A DNA stretch of 64,000 nt from Bordetella genomosp. 11 (GCF_002261215.1 NZ_NEVS01000004.1:4588001-4652000); one strand, 5' to 3'; positions 18,579 through 27,819 are shown, counted from the stretch's first letter. Numbers and translations are program-made. The notes: generated by a model from the sequence alone, not told the origin.

Positions 18579-20051
18579 ATGCGTCCAGCACTACAGACCC
18601 TGGAAGGCCGGGATTTCGACGTCGCCATCATCGGCGCGGGCATCAATGGCGCGGCGGCCGCCCACGCCGCCACGCAGGCCGGCTATCGCGTCCTGCTGGT
18701 CGACAAGGCGGACTACGGTTCGGGATCCAGCGCGCGCTCCAGCCGCCTGCTGCATTGCGGCCTGCGCTACCTGATGCCGGGCGGCCCCGTCACTACCTTT
18801 CTGCGCCACCCGGGCCGCTTCCTGGACGCGGTGCGGACCATCAAGCGCTCGATGGCGGTGCGCAGCGAGCTGGTGCGATCGGGCAAGGCCGGCCTGAAGC
18901 CGCTGCGCATGCACTACCCGCTGTTCAAGGACGGCCCTTACGCCCCCTGGATGGTGGACGTGGCCTTCGGCATCCTGGGCGCGGTTTCGGACGGCAAGGT
19001 GCCGCTGGATTACCGCCGCACCTCGGCGGCCGAGGCGCGCGCGAGCAATCCCTTCCTGCCCTTCCTGGCCCAGCCCGAACGCATCGCCAGCATCGCCTCC
19101 TACACCGAATACCAGTTCGACTGGCCCGAACGCACGGTCGTGGACCTGGCGATGCAGGCCCAGGCCATGGGCGCGGCCGTGCGCAACTACACCGCGGCGA
19201 CCTCCCTGCGCGTGCGGGACGGCCTGTGGACGATAACGCTGCGCGATGCGTTCGACGACACGCGGGCCACCGTGCGCGCGCGCGCCGTGCTGAACCTGGG
19301 CGGCGTCTGGGTGGACCAGGTGAACGCGCTGGCCGGCCAAGCCGTGCCGCGCAAGATCACCGGCACCAAGGGCGCCCACCTGGTCTTCCGCCTGCCGCCG
19401 TCCTGCCATGGCCAGGGCTTTGCCGCGATGTCCTCGCGCAACCGCCCTTTCTATTGCATGCCGTGGCGCGACCTGCATTTTTTCGGCCCCACGGAAACCC
19501 TGTACGAAGGCGACCTGGACGACGTCTATTGCGACGCCGCGGACGTCGACTTCCTGCTGGGCGAAGTCAACCATCTCTTTCCCGCCCTGGCATTGGCGCG
19601 GCACGACATCGTCTCGACGTGGGCCGGCGTGCGGCCGCTGACCTACGACGCCGCGCTGCCCATGGGCCACCGGTCGCGGCGCATCTACGATCTGGCGGAG
19701 GACGGCCTGCCGGGCGCCTATGCGCTGAGCAATGGATCGCTGGGCGCGCATCGCCGCACCGGCGCCGACCTGCTGCAAACCTTGCGCGCGGGCCTGGATT
19801 TGCCGGCGGCCGGCACGCCGGCAATACCGCCCGCCGACTGGCCCCGCACACCGGCCGACGAACACGTCGTCACGCTGGAAGACTACCTGGCGCGCCGCCG
19901 TGGACGTTTATGGGACGCGGACCTGGGACTGGACGATGCCGCGGCCAGCGCGGCCGAGTTGGGCCGCGCCATGGGCTGGTCCGCGGAACGCATCGGCACC
20001 GAAGCTTCCGACTACCGGCGCATGGCGCGCCATCTGTACGGCGTACGATGA
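18579..20051 (+). CDS. FAD-dependent oxidoreductase, GlpD-like
   Basis: A 490-residue flavoprotein resembling aerobic glycerol-3-phosphate dehydrogenase. FDVAIIGAGINGAAAAHAATQAGYRVLLVD (14-43) binds FAD, followed by the GlpD-type stretch SGSSARSSRLLHCGLRYL (50-67). GlpD enzymes usually have HGGLRYL at this point; here Cys replaces the first Gly. It starts 22 bases after the receptor gene and 14 bases before the reductase gene, so it is co-transcribed with an importer rather than with glycerol genes. The substrate may therefore be a different 2-hydroxy acid or amine. Confidence 0.8.
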   Translation: MRPALQTLEGRDFDVAIIGAGINGAAAAHAATQAGYRVLLVDKADYGSGSSARSSRLLHCGLRYLMPGGPVTTFLRHPGRFLDAVRTIKRSMAVRSELVRSGKAGLKPLRMHYPLFKDGPYAPWMVDVAFGILGAVSDGKVPLDYRRTSAAEARASNPFLPFLAQPERIASIASYTEYQFDWPERTVVDLAMQAQAMGAAVRNYTAATSLRVRDGLWTITLRDAFDDTRATVRARAVLNLGGVWVDQVNALAGQAVPRKITGTKGAHLVFRLPPSCHGQGFAAMSSRNRPFYCMPWRDLHFFGPTETLYEGDLDDVYCDAADVDFLLGEVNHLFPALALARHDIVSTWAGVRPLTYDAALPMGHRSRRIYDLAEDGLPGAYALSNGSLGAHRRTGADLLQTLRAGLDLPAAGTPAIPPADWPRTPADEHVVTLEDYLARRRGRLWDADLGLDDAAASAAELGRAMGWSAERIGTEASDYRRMARHLYGVR

Positions 20052-20065
20052 AAGGAGCCCGCCGC

Positions 20066-20986
20066 ATGAGCCTGGTATTGATACGCAAAACCGCACCCAC
20101 GGCGCAATGGCTGGAAGTCTTGCGGCGCACCTGTCCCGATGTGGACGTGCGCGTATGGCCGGACACCGGTCCCGTCGAAGAGGTCGAGTTCGTGCTGAGC
20201 TGGGCCGCCGACCCGGGCGTGATCGCCAGTTTTCCGAACCTGCGCGCGGTGTTCTCGCTGGGCGCGGGCGTGGACCACATCCTGAAGGACGCCACCGTCC
20301 CGCGGCATCTGCCGGTCGCGCGGATGATGGATCCATCGCTCACAACCGGCATGGCGCAATACGTCTGCATGGCGGTCCTGCAGCGCCATCGCGGCTGGGA
20401 CGCCATGCGTGCCTTCCAGCACGAGCAGGCATGGCGGCGGCCAGAGCCGGGCGGCGGCCGTGTCGGCATCATGGGGCTGGGCGAACTGGGCAGTGCCTGC
20501 GCGCGCGCCTTGCAGGGCCTGGGCTTCGATGTCGCGGGCTGGAGCCGCCAACCGAAATCCCTGCCCGGCGTCACGGCCTATGCGGGCGCGGATGCGCTGG
20601 ATGCGTTCCTGGGCCGCACGGACATCCTGGTGAACCTGCTGCCGCTGACGGCGGAACTGGAAAACATCCTGTGCGCCGGCACCTTCGCGAAATTGCCGCG
20701 GGGCGCGTATCTGATCAACGTGGGACGGGGCGAACACCTGGTCGAGACCGACCTGCTGGCCGCCCTGGACGCCGGCCAACTGTCGGGCGCCACCCTGGAC
20801 GTGTTTCGCGTCGAGCCGCTGCCGCCGGGACACCCATTCTGGACGCGGCCCGAAATCGCCATCACGCCGCACAACGCGAGCATGACGCACCCGGCGACCG
20901 CCGCCGCCCATGTCGCCGCCAACATCGCGCGGGCGCGCGCCGGAGAACCGCTGCTCGGCCAGGTGGACCGGTTGCGCGGCTATTGA
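20066..20986 (+). CDS. D-2-hydroxyacid dehydrogenase, GhrA-like (glyoxylate/hydroxypyruvate reductase A type)
   Basis: A 306-residue NAD(P)-dependent 2-hydroxyacid dehydrogenase. The Rossmann motif GIMGLGELGSACARALQGLG lies near 135-155; the catalytic set is an Arg in INVGRGEHLVE, a Glu in FRVEPLPPGHPFW and a His in ITPHNASMT. These match the GhrA subgroup. The ATG at 20066 has AAAGGAG eight bases upstream; an in-frame ATG at 20048 lacks this. It follows the GlpD-like gene and probably reduces a 2-oxo acid produced by the pathway. Confidence 0.88.
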   Translation: MSLVLIRKTAPTAQWLEVLRRTCPDVDVRVWPDTGPVEEVEFVLSWAADPGVIASFPNLRAVFSLGAGVDHILKDATVPRHLPVARMMDPSLTTGMAQYVCMAVLQRHRGWDAMRAFQHEQAWRRPEPGGGRVGIMGLGELGSACARALQGLGFDVAGWSRQPKSLPGVTAYAGADALDAFLGRTDILVNLLPLTAELENILCAGTFAKLPRGAYLINVGRGEHLVETDLLAALDAGQLSGATLDVFRVEPLPPGHPFWTRPEIAITPHNASMTHPATAAAHVAANIARARAGEPLLGQVDRLRGY

Positions 20987-21004
20987 GCCGGCCGCGCGCC
21001 GGCT
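20986..21004. terminator. Possible hairpin between convergent genes
   Basis: AGCCGG and CCGGCT flank a seven-base loop starting at the stop codon of the reductase gene, before the convergent IclR gene. No U-tract follows. Confidence 0.3.
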
Positions 21005-21067
21005 TGCGTACTCACCTTCAGGCCGGCCGGGTCCGGTGCGAGAGACCTTCCGCCAGCGTAGACAGGC

Positions 21068-21814
21068 CTAGCGCGGCTGTCCCTGGCGCACGCCGACCAT
21101 CGCCCGGGACAGGCGGCTGGCAGCCGACAGAATGTGTTCCTTGTGCCCGAGCAGTACCTCCTCGGTCAGGCGCGACAACGGACCGGAAATACAAATCGCG
21201 CCGACCAGGCTCCAGTTGATCCCGTAGACGGGCGCGGAGATGCTGGAGACCTCCGGGTCCCGCTCGCCGAGGGACATCATGTAGCCGGCCCGCCGCACCG
21301 ATTCGTAGGGTTCGCCGGGCTCGCCCGAAAACGCCAGCAACACGCGCCCCGGGCTGCCCAGTTCAAGCGGCAGGGCTGCGCCCACGCGTACGTGATGGCG
21401 TATCGAGCGAGGGCCTTCCACACGCGCCACGCAGATCCGCTGCTTGCCTTCCCGCACATAGAACGTGGCGCTTTCGCCGGTGGCCCCCGATAGTTCGCGC
21501 AGCACCGGCTGGACCACTTCCAGCACATTGAACGTCGCCTGATAACAGGCGCCCAGCCATCCCGCCGCCCGCGCCAGGCGCCAGTTACCGTCCGGCCGCT
21601 GCGCCAGGTAATCGTCCATCGCCAGGGTGCGCGCCAGCCGCAGCACCGTGGAGCGGTGGCAACCGGTACGGCGGCTGAGCTCCGCCAGCGATAGATAGGC
21701 GTCGTCGACGCCGAAGGCCTCCAGGATGCGCATCGCGCGGCGCACCGCCACCACACCGTCCTCGGCGGATCCGTCTGCCTCCGCGGGGCCCGGAACATCT
21801 TCCATATCGTTCAT
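21068..21814 (-). CDS. IclR-family transcriptional regulator
   Basis: A 248-residue regulator with an N-terminal winged helix (about 15-75; LSLAELSRRTGCHRSTVLRLARTL) and an IclR effector domain (GKQRICVARVEGPRSIRHHVRVG, then SISAPVYGINWSLVGAICISGP). The ATG at 21814 (MNDMEDV) is the first that does not lie in the promoter of the divergent Bug gene; no strong ribosome site supports it. The gene diverges from the first Bug receptor gene with about 95 bases between starts and probably controls that long catabolic run. Confidence 0.88.
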   Translation of the reverse strand: MNDMEDVPGPAEADGSAEDGVVAVRRAMRILEAFGVDDAYLSLAELSRRTGCHRSTVLRLARTLAMDDYLAQRPDGNWRLARAAGWLGACYQATFNVLEVVQPVLRELSGATGESATFYVREGKQRICVARVEGPRSIRHHVRVGAALPLELGSPGRVLLAFSGEPGEPYESVRRAGYMMSLGERDPEVSSISAPVYGINWSLVGAICISGPLSRLTEEVLLGHKEHILSAASRLSRAMVGVRQGQPR

Positions 21815-21909
21815 TCTGCGCAACACGTCTCGTTGTGTGAAATGGCATTGTATTGCGTGGAACACGGGACCACAATGCGCGCATTCGATAAAAACATATG
21901 GAGACAACG

Positions 21910-22881
21910 ATGAGATTCCTGCGCCATGCCATCGCCGCCCTCGCCCTGGGCGCCTGCGCCTTGCACGCCACGGCCGCCCTGGCCTATCCCGACAAACCCA
22001 TCCGCCTGATCGTGCCCTTCCCCCCGGGCGGGGGCACCGACGCGCTGGCGCGCCAGGTCGCCAGCGAGATGGGCAGGATGAACGGCTGGAACTTCGTGAT
22101 CGAGAACCGCCCCGGCGCGGGCGGCAACCTGGGCGTGGACCAGGCCGCGAAGTCGGCGCCCGACGGCTATACGCTGGTCATCGGCCAGACCAGCAATCTG
22201 GCGATCAATCCCACCCTGTATTCCAAGCTTCCCTACGACCCGGAAAAGGACCTGACGCCGATCGGCATGGTGGCGGAGGCGCCACTGGTGCTGGTCGTCG
22301 CCACGAAATCGCCCTACAGGACCCTGGCCGATGTGGTAGCCGCGTCCAAGTCCAAGCCGGGTTCGATCGACGTGGCCACGTCCGGCAACGGCACCGTGGC
22401 CCACCTGGCGACCGAGATGTTCCAGAAGGCCGCCGGGATCAAGCTGACGCACATTCCCTACAAGGGGGCGGCGCAAGGGGCGACGGACCTTATCGGCGGA
22501 CAGATCGACATGTACATGTCCTCCGTGCCCACGCTGATCGGCCACATCCGCAGCGGTGCGATGCGCGCGCTGGCGGTGACGTCCGCCAGGCGCAGCGACG
22601 ACCTGCCCGACGTCCCCACCTTCGCGGAATCCGGCTTCAAGGACTTCGATGCGGTGACCTGGTTCGGACTGGCCGGCCCCGCCGGCCTGCCCGCCGACGT
22701 CGTCGCCACCCTGAACAAGGCCCTGGTGCAGGCGCTGGACGCGCCGTCGACGCGCAAGCTCTTCCAGGCACAGGGCGCCGCCGTGCGCAGCAGCACACCC
22801 GGCGCCTTCGGCAAATTGATCCATGACGACCGCATCCGCTGGGGGCAGATCGTCAAGGAATCCGGCGCGCACATCGATTGA
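21910..22881 (+). CDS. Bug/TctC-family tripartite tricarboxylate receptor 1
   Basis: A 323-residue periplasmic receptor. Signal peptide about 1-27 (ATAALAYPDKP). Family blocks: IRLIVPFPPGGGTDALAR, ENRPGAGGNLG, SAPDGYTLV, HIPYKGAAQGATDLIGGQID and DLPDVPTFAESGF. Bug proteins bind carboxylates such as amino acids, citrate or nicotinate; some act with TctAB transporters and others in signalling. GGAGA five bases before the ATG at 21910 supports this start over an ATG at 21898. No tctA or tctB gene is present in the window. Confidence 0.93.
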   Translation: MRFLRHAIAALALGACALHATAALAYPDKPIRLIVPFPPGGGTDALARQVASEMGRMNGWNFVIENRPGAGGNLGVDQAAKSAPDGYTLVIGQTSNLAINPTLYSKLPYDPEKDLTPIGMVAEAPLVLVVATKSPYRTLADVVAASKSKPGSIDVATSGNGTVAHLATEMFQKAAGIKLTHIPYKGAAQGATDLIGGQIDMYMSSVPTLIGHIRSGAMRALAVTSARRSDDLPDVPTFAESGFKDFDAVTWFGLAGPAGLPADVVATLNKALVQALDAPSTRKLFQAQGAAVRSSTPGAFGKLIHDDRIRWGQIVKESGAHID

Positions 22882-22894
22882 GGCGGGAGACATC

Positions 22895-23908
22895 ATGAAC
22901 AAAACCCCGTCCCCCTGCGCGCGGCCGAGCCGCCGGCGCTTTCTTGCCCGTAGCGCGATGCTGGCCGCCAGCGCCGCCACGATTTCCCGCACCGCGACCG
23001 CCGCCGCGCCATGGCCCGACGGCAAGCCCATCACCTGGGTCGTGCCCTATCCCCCGGGTGGCAGCACCGACGTATTGGGCCGCAGCATCGCCCAACAACT
23101 GGATGGGCTATTGGCCACCAACGTCATCGTGGAGAACAGGCCGGGCGCCACCGGCACCATCGGCGCCGCGCTGGTCGCGCGCGCCGCGCCCGACGGATAC
23201 ACGCTGCTGGGTACGTCCATCGGCCCGCAGGCCATCGCGCCGCACATCATGGGCAAGCTGCCCTATGACCCGATCGCGTCCTTCGCGCCTGTCATCACCA
23301 TCGGCACCATCCCGCACATCCTGGTCGTCGGCGCCCGCGAGCCCTATGCGTCGGTCAAGGACCTGGTCCAGGCGGCCCTGGCCGCGCCCGGGAAACTGGC
23401 GTTTGCATCCGGCGGCACGGGCACCATCCTGCAAATGCAGGGCGAACTGCTGCAGCGGCAAAGCGGCGCGAAATTCCTGCACGTCCCCTACAAGGGCGAC
23501 ACGCCCGCGCTGCAGGACACGCTGGGCGGACAGGTCCAGTTCATGTTCGCGCCGGCCGCCGCCGCGCTGCCGCACGTCAAAAGCGGCGCCTTGCGCGCGC
23601 TGGCCGTGACCTCGGCCGCACGGCTGCCCGCCCTGCCGGACACGCCCACGATGACCGAAGAAGGGTTCAAGGATTTCGTCGTCGAACAGTGGCAGGCCGT
23701 GTTCGCCCCGGCCGGCACACCGGCCGCGGTCATCGATCGCCTGAACGGCGCGATAGGCCAGGCCCTGCGCAGCCCCGGCGTGGCCGAGCTGGCCGACAAG
23801 CTGGGCATCACCCTCGCCGGCGGCACACCGCAGCAGCTCGACGCGCTGCGCCGCGCCGACTACGAGAAGTGGGGCCGGCTGATTCGCGAGGCGCATATCA
23901 AGGCCTGA
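22895..23908 (+). CDS. Bug/TctC-family receptor 2, with a Tat-type signal peptide
   Basis: A 337-residue receptor. Its N-terminus contains SRRRFLARSAMLAASAA, a twin-arginine motif, whereas most neighbouring Bug proteins have plain Sec signals; it may be exported folded. The mature part shows WVVPYPPGGSTDVLGRS, ENRPGATGTIGAALVA, AAPDGYTLLG and VPYKGDTPALQDTLGGQV. GGCGGGAGA precedes the ATG, 13 bases after receptor 1. Tandem receptors may come from duplication, though the two have clearly diverged. Confidence 0.92.
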   Translation: MNKTPSPCARPSRRRFLARSAMLAASAATISRTATAAAPWPDGKPITWVVPYPPGGSTDVLGRSIAQQLDGLLATNVIVENRPGATGTIGAALVARAAPDGYTLLGTSIGPQAIAPHIMGKLPYDPIASFAPVITIGTIPHILVVGAREPYASVKDLVQAALAAPGKLAFASGGTGTILQMQGELLQRQSGAKFLHVPYKGDTPALQDTLGGQVQFMFAPAAAALPHVKSGALRALAVTSAARLPALPDTPTMTEEGFKDFVVEQWQAVFAPAGTPAAVIDRLNGAIGQALRSPGVAELADKLGITLAGGTPQQLDALRRADYEKWGRLIREAHIKA

Positions 23909-23964
23909 CCTTCCTCGCACAACCCCAAGGGTCCCGCACCCTATCCCATGCAACAGGAATCACC

Positions 23965-24648
23965 ATGAGCACTCCCGATATCGTCAAAGACTTCCCGCGC
24001 GTTCCGGCAAACATCGTCGCGCAGGCCGCGCGCTTCCAGCCCGCCATTCTGGCCGACGTGGCCGGACGCCGGGGTGCCCTGCACGGCCGCATCCGCCCGC
24101 TGCATCCCTCCATGAAACTGGCCGGCGCCGCGTTCACGGTGGAAGTCCGGCCGGGCGACAACCTGATGATCCACGCGGCGATTTCGCTGGCGCGGCCGGG
24201 CGATGTGCTGGTGATCGACGGCAAGGGCGATCTGAGCTCCGCGTTGATGGGCACCATCATGATGACCGCCTGCAAGCAACTGGGGTTGGCCGGCGTGGTC
24301 ATGGACGGCGCCGCGCGCGACAGCCTTGAAATCATCGAGATGGATTACCCGGTGTTCGCCGCCGGCACCAACCCCAACGGACCGACCAAGAATATCGGCG
24401 GGCGCATCGGCCACCCCGTGACGGTGGGCGGCGTGACGGTGCATCCGGGGGACTTCATCATCGGCGACAACGACGGCGTGGTGGTGGTCGAACGCGACAA
24501 GATCGAAGGCCTGCTGCCGGCCGCCGACAAGAAGGTCAAGGACGAGGCCGCGCGCATCGCGGCGATCAAGGGCGGCGACACCGCGGCCAAGTGGCTGGGC
24601 TCGGCCCTGCGCGCGGCGGGCGTTCTGAAGGAAGGAGAAACGCTGTGA
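23965..24648 (+). CDS. RraA-family protein (4-hydroxy-4-methyl-2-oxoglutarate aldolase / oxaloacetate decarboxylase type)
   Basis: A 227-residue RraA/demethylmenaquinone-methyltransferase-like fold protein. PGDNLMIHAAISLARPGDVLVID and GVVMDGAARDSLEI are the family blocks; the Arg-Asp in AARD contacts substrate and metal in HMG/CHA aldolases. In catabolic clusters these enzymes cleave 4-carboxy-4-hydroxy-2-oxoacids to pyruvate or oxaloacetate, or decarboxylate oxaloacetate. The neighbours (a 2-hydroxyacid dehydrogenase with GTGA overlap, a cyclase, a lactonase) fit a catabolic role better than RNase E regulation. Confidence 0.85.
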   Translation: MSTPDIVKDFPRVPANIVAQAARFQPAILADVAGRRGALHGRIRPLHPSMKLAGAAFTVEVRPGDNLMIHAAISLARPGDVLVIDGKGDLSSALMGTIMMTACKQLGLAGVVMDGAARDSLEIIEMDYPVFAAGTNPNGPTKNIGGRIGHPVTVGGVTVHPGDFIIGDNDGVVVVERDKIEGLLPAADKKVKDEAARIAAIKGGDTAAKWLGSALRAAGVLKEGETL

Positions 24649-25601
24649 TCCAGGCATCCGCGCAACGATCGGGCCGTCCGGCGATCCTGGTCACCGCGGC
24701 CGATCTGGCGCCGCAGGCGCTGGCACTGCTGGAAGCGTACGACGTCGTCTACGCCGGCAAGACCCCCAGCGAAGAAGACGTCGTAGCGTTGTGCCGCGAG
24801 CACGATCCGGTCGCGATCATCGTGCGCTACAGCAAGGTAGGCCCGGACGCCATGCAGGCGGCGCCGTCGCTGAAGGTGATCTCCAAGCACGGCAGCGGCA
24901 CCGACACGATAGACAAGGCCGCCGCCCAGGCGCGCGGCATCGCGGTGGTCGCGGCGGCGGGCGCCAATGCGGCGGCCGTCGCCGAACAGGCCATCGCGCT
25001 GCTGCTGGCCTGCGTCAAATCGGTGGTGGCGCTGGACGGCCGCATGCACGCCGGCCACTGGGACAAGGCCACGCACAAGAGCACCGAACTGGCCGGCAAG
25101 ACGCTGGGCCTGATCGGACTGGGCGCCATCGGCCGCCGCGTGGCGCGGATGGCGGCCAGCATGGACATGCGGGTCATCGGCTTCGACCCCTATGCCCGCG
25201 ACCTGCCCGACTACATCGAAAGCGTGAGCCTGGAGGCGATCTGGCGCGAGTCGGATGCGATCTCGCTGCATTGCCCGCTGACGGAAGAGAACCGCGGCCT
25301 GCTCAACGAACGGACCCTGGCGCAATGCAAGCCGGGCGTGGTGATCGTCAACACCGCGCGCGGCGGACTGATCGACGAGGACGCGCTCCTGCGCGCGGTG
25401 CGCAACGGCCAGATCAAGGCCGCGGGCCTGGACAGCTTCGCCAGCGAACCCATGCGGGCCGGCCATCCCTTCCAGACCGAGCCCAACATCATCCTTAGTC
25501 CTCACATCGGCGGCGTCACGCGCGAAGCCTACGTGAAGATGGGCGTGGCCGCCGCGGAAAACGCGCTGGCCGTCCTGCGGCAGGCGACGCCGCGCGATTG
25601 A
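24645..25601 (+). CDS. Hydroxyacid dehydrogenase (SerA/2-hydroxyacid dehydrogenase family)
   Basis: A 318-residue NAD-dependent dehydrogenase. ISKHGSGTDTID is the substrate loop, LGLIGLGAIGRRVARMAASM (near 143-162) the Rossmann motif, and NTARGGLIDE, SFASEP and SPHIGG carry the catalytic Arg, Glu and His. The GTG at 24645 overlaps the RraA stop as GTGA, with GAAGGAGA upstream. It lacks the ACT domain of full SerA, so it is a catabolic 2-hydroxyacid enzyme rather than the serine-pathway one. Its pairing with an RraA-type aldolase suggests a hydroxy-oxo diacid route. Confidence 0.87.
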   Translation: MIQASAQRSGRPAILVTAADLAPQALALLEAYDVVYAGKTPSEEDVVALCREHDPVAIIVRYSKVGPDAMQAAPSLKVISKHGSGTDTIDKAAAQARGIAVVAAAGANAAAVAEQAIALLLACVKSVVALDGRMHAGHWDKATHKSTELAGKTLGLIGLGAIGRRVARMAASMDMRVIGFDPYARDLPDYIESVSLEAIWRESDAISLHCPLTEENRGLLNERTLAQCKPGVVIVNTARGGLIDEDALLRAVRNGQIKAAGLDSFASEPMRAGHPFQTEPNIILSPHIGGVTREAYVKMGVAAAENALAVLRQATPRD

Positions 25602-25616
25602 TACGGGAGCAAGGCC

Positions 25617-26687
25617 ATGGGCAAACGATGGAAGCACGCGCCACCCGGCAGCAGTTGGGGGGAATTCGGCGACGATGACCAGCGCGGCCGGATGAATCTG
25701 GTGGACCGCGCCAAGGTGATGCAGGGTATCGCCGAAGTACGCGAAGGACTGACCTTCTGCCTGTCCCTGCCCCTGGATCTGCCCGGCGGCATGGCGCTGA
25801 ATCCGCGCCGGCTGCCCCCGCGCCGCTATGCCACCCTGCGCGACGGCAAGAGCGCCGGTGTCCAGGGCTATTGCTGGTCCTACTCCAGCGAGGACCCCAC
25901 GCTGACCGACGTGGTGTGCGATGACGTGCTGCTAATGAACACGCAGTACTCCACGCAGTGGGACAGCCTGGCGCATATGGGCAGCCGTTTCGATGCCGAT
26001 GGCGATGGGGTCGCCGAGGCCGTTTTCTACAACGGCTTTCGTGCCGGCGAGGACCTGCAGGCGGCGCCGGAAGACCCCAAGGCGGTGGCGGATTGGGCGC
26101 GCTTTCCCGGACCGCGGGCACGCGCCCTGGGCATCGAGAACCTGGCCGAACATGGCGCCCAGGGGCGCGCGGTGTTGATCGACCTGGAACATCACGTGGG
26201 CCGCGAGCGGCGCGCCGTGGGGTATGAGGCGCTGATGCGCATGATGGACGCGGACGGCATCGTCGTCGAGCCCGGCGACATGGTCTGCCTGCATACCGGC
26301 TTCGGCGACATGCTGGTGTCGATGCGCGGCAAGCCCGACGTCGCACACCTGCACGCGACCGGCAGCGGACTGGACGGCCACGACGAACGGCTGCTGCAGT
26401 GGATCGTCGATACGCGACTGGCGTGCCTGATCTCCGACAACCCCGCCGTGGAACTGGTCCAGCCGGTCAAGTTCGGCGGGCCGGGCCAGCCGCTGCGCGG
26501 ACCGCGCCTGCCCTTGCACGAGCACTGCCTGTTCAAGAACGGCATCCATCTGGGCGAGCTATGGTGGCTGACGCCACTGGCTCGCTGGCTGCGGACACAC
26601 GGCCGCAGCCGCTTCCTTCTGACCGCGCCGCCGCTGCGGCTGCCGGGCGCCGTCGGATCGCCCGCCACGCCCATCGCGACCGTGTAG
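25617..26687 (+). CDS. Cyclase-family metal-dependent hydrolase
   Basis: A 356-residue member of the cyclase/kynurenine-formamidase superfamily. The segment TQWDSLAHMGSRFD (about 115-128) stands where the family has the HxGTHxDxxxH metal site; the first His of the classical motif is replaced by Gln, while Asp and the following His remain. DMVCLHTGFGD and PLHEHCLFKNGIHLGE are other conserved blocks. Proteins of this larger form are annotated only as cyclases; a hydrolytic ring-opening or amide-cleaving role is plausible. It follows the dehydrogenase by 15 bases and is probably co-transcribed. Confidence 0.82.
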   Translation: MGKRWKHAPPGSSWGEFGDDDQRGRMNLVDRAKVMQGIAEVREGLTFCLSLPLDLPGGMALNPRRLPPRRYATLRDGKSAGVQGYCWSYSSEDPTLTDVVCDDVLLMNTQYSTQWDSLAHMGSRFDADGDGVAEAVFYNGFRAGEDLQAAPEDPKAVADWARFPGPRARALGIENLAEHGAQGRAVLIDLEHHVGRERRAVGYEALMRMMDADGIVVEPGDMVCLHTGFGDMLVSMRGKPDVAHLHATGSGLDGHDERLLQWIVDTRLACLISDNPAVELVQPVKFGGPGQPLRGPRLPLHEHCLFKNGIHLGELWWLTPLARWLRTHGRSRFLLTAPPLRLPGAVGSPATPIATV

Positions 26688-26795
26688 CGCTTTACGAAGA
26701 CGACCCGACCAAAACCTATTCAACGACAAGACGGATCCCGCCCCGAAAGACCGGGCAATGCAGAGCCCGGCCAGCGGCGATCCCGAGGAGACATC

Positions 26796-27764
26796 ATGAC
26801 CCGATTCCGTGCCCGCCTGGCGGCGGCCATCGTCCTGGCCGCTTCGGCCGCCGCGGCGCATGCCGCGTATCCGGACCGCCCGGTCCGCATCATCGTCGGC
26901 TTTTCTCCCGGCGGCCCGACCGACGTGGTCGCGCGGGGATTCGCGTCGTACGCCGCGCAGGCGCTCGGCCAGTCCTTCGTGGTGGAGAACAAGCCTGGGG
27001 CCAACACCATCCTGGCCGCCGAAGCCGTCGCCAAGGCCCCGGCCGACGGCTATACGCTGCTGTTCGGCGCCACCAATCACACGATGATCCCCGCGCTATA
27101 CAGCAACCGCGTCAGGTTCGATGCCTTGCGCTCGTTCACGCCGATCTGCGCCGTCGCGGCCAGCCCCACCGTACTGGTCGTCGGCCCGTCCATGGCGGCG
27201 AAGACCCTGGGCGATTTCATGGCCCGGCTGAAGGCCGAACCGGGCAAGCATACCTACGCGACGCCGGGTACCGGCAGTTCCGGCCATTTCGTGACCGCGC
27301 AGTTCCTGAAGCTGACGGGCACTTCGATGAACCATATCCCGTACAAGGGCGCCGCGCAGGCGATCTCCGACCTGATGGGCGGCCAGGTCGACAGCTCGTT
27401 CGCGACCCTGGGTTCGGTCCTGCCGCAAGTGCAATCCGGCAAGCTCACCGCGCTGGCGGTGGCGGCACCGCAGCGCCTGCCGCAGTTGCCGGACGTGCCG
27501 ACTTTCGAGCAGGCGGGCGTCCATGGATTCGCCGCCGACGCCTGGTACGGCGTCCTGGCGCCGGCCGGCATTCCCGCCGACGTGCGCAGCCGGCTGGAGC
27601 AGGTGGCGGCGGGCTATTCCGGCGCGGCCGGCACGGCCAAAAGCCTGGACGCGCTGGGCATGCAGCCGCGGCATACCTGCGGCGATGCATTCCAGGCGCA
27701 AATGGCGCACGAGATCGACGAATACAGCGCCCTCGCGAAGGAACTGGGCCTGAAGGCCGAATAG
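26796..27764 (+). CDS. Bug/TctC-family receptor 3
   Basis: A 322-residue receptor with a Sec signal peptide (about 1-24, AAAAHAAYPDRP). Family blocks are VRIIVGFSPGGPTDVVARG, ENKPGANTILAAEAVA, APADGYTLLFG, NHIPYKGAAQAISDLMGGQVD and LPDVPTFEQAG. It lies between the cyclase and the SMP-30 lactonase, so its ligand may be the lactone or acid handled by those enzymes. CCGAGGAGA lies upstream of the ATG. Confidence 0.92.
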   Translation: MTRFRARLAAAIVLAASAAAAHAAYPDRPVRIIVGFSPGGPTDVVARGFASYAAQALGQSFVVENKPGANTILAAEAVAKAPADGYTLLFGATNHTMIPALYSNRVRFDALRSFTPICAVAASPTVLVVGPSMAAKTLGDFMARLKAEPGKHTYATPGTGSSGHFVTAQFLKLTGTSMNHIPYKGAAQAISDLMGGQVDSSFATLGSVLPQVQSGKLTALAVAAPQRLPQLPDVPTFEQAGVHGFAADAWYGVLAPAGIPADVRSRLEQVAAGYSGAAGTAKSLDALGMQPRHTCGDAFQAQMAHEIDEYSALAKELGLKAE

Positions 27765-27819
27765 CCCTGCCCGCCAGGCCGCTATTCCACGCCGATTCCA
27801 GAATGAAGGAGAACCTTCG

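Noticed and set aside
23965..24648. RraA-family protein as the RNase E regulator
   Set aside because: It is overlapped by a dehydrogenase gene in a catabolic run; most such paralogues are aldolases or decarboxylases.
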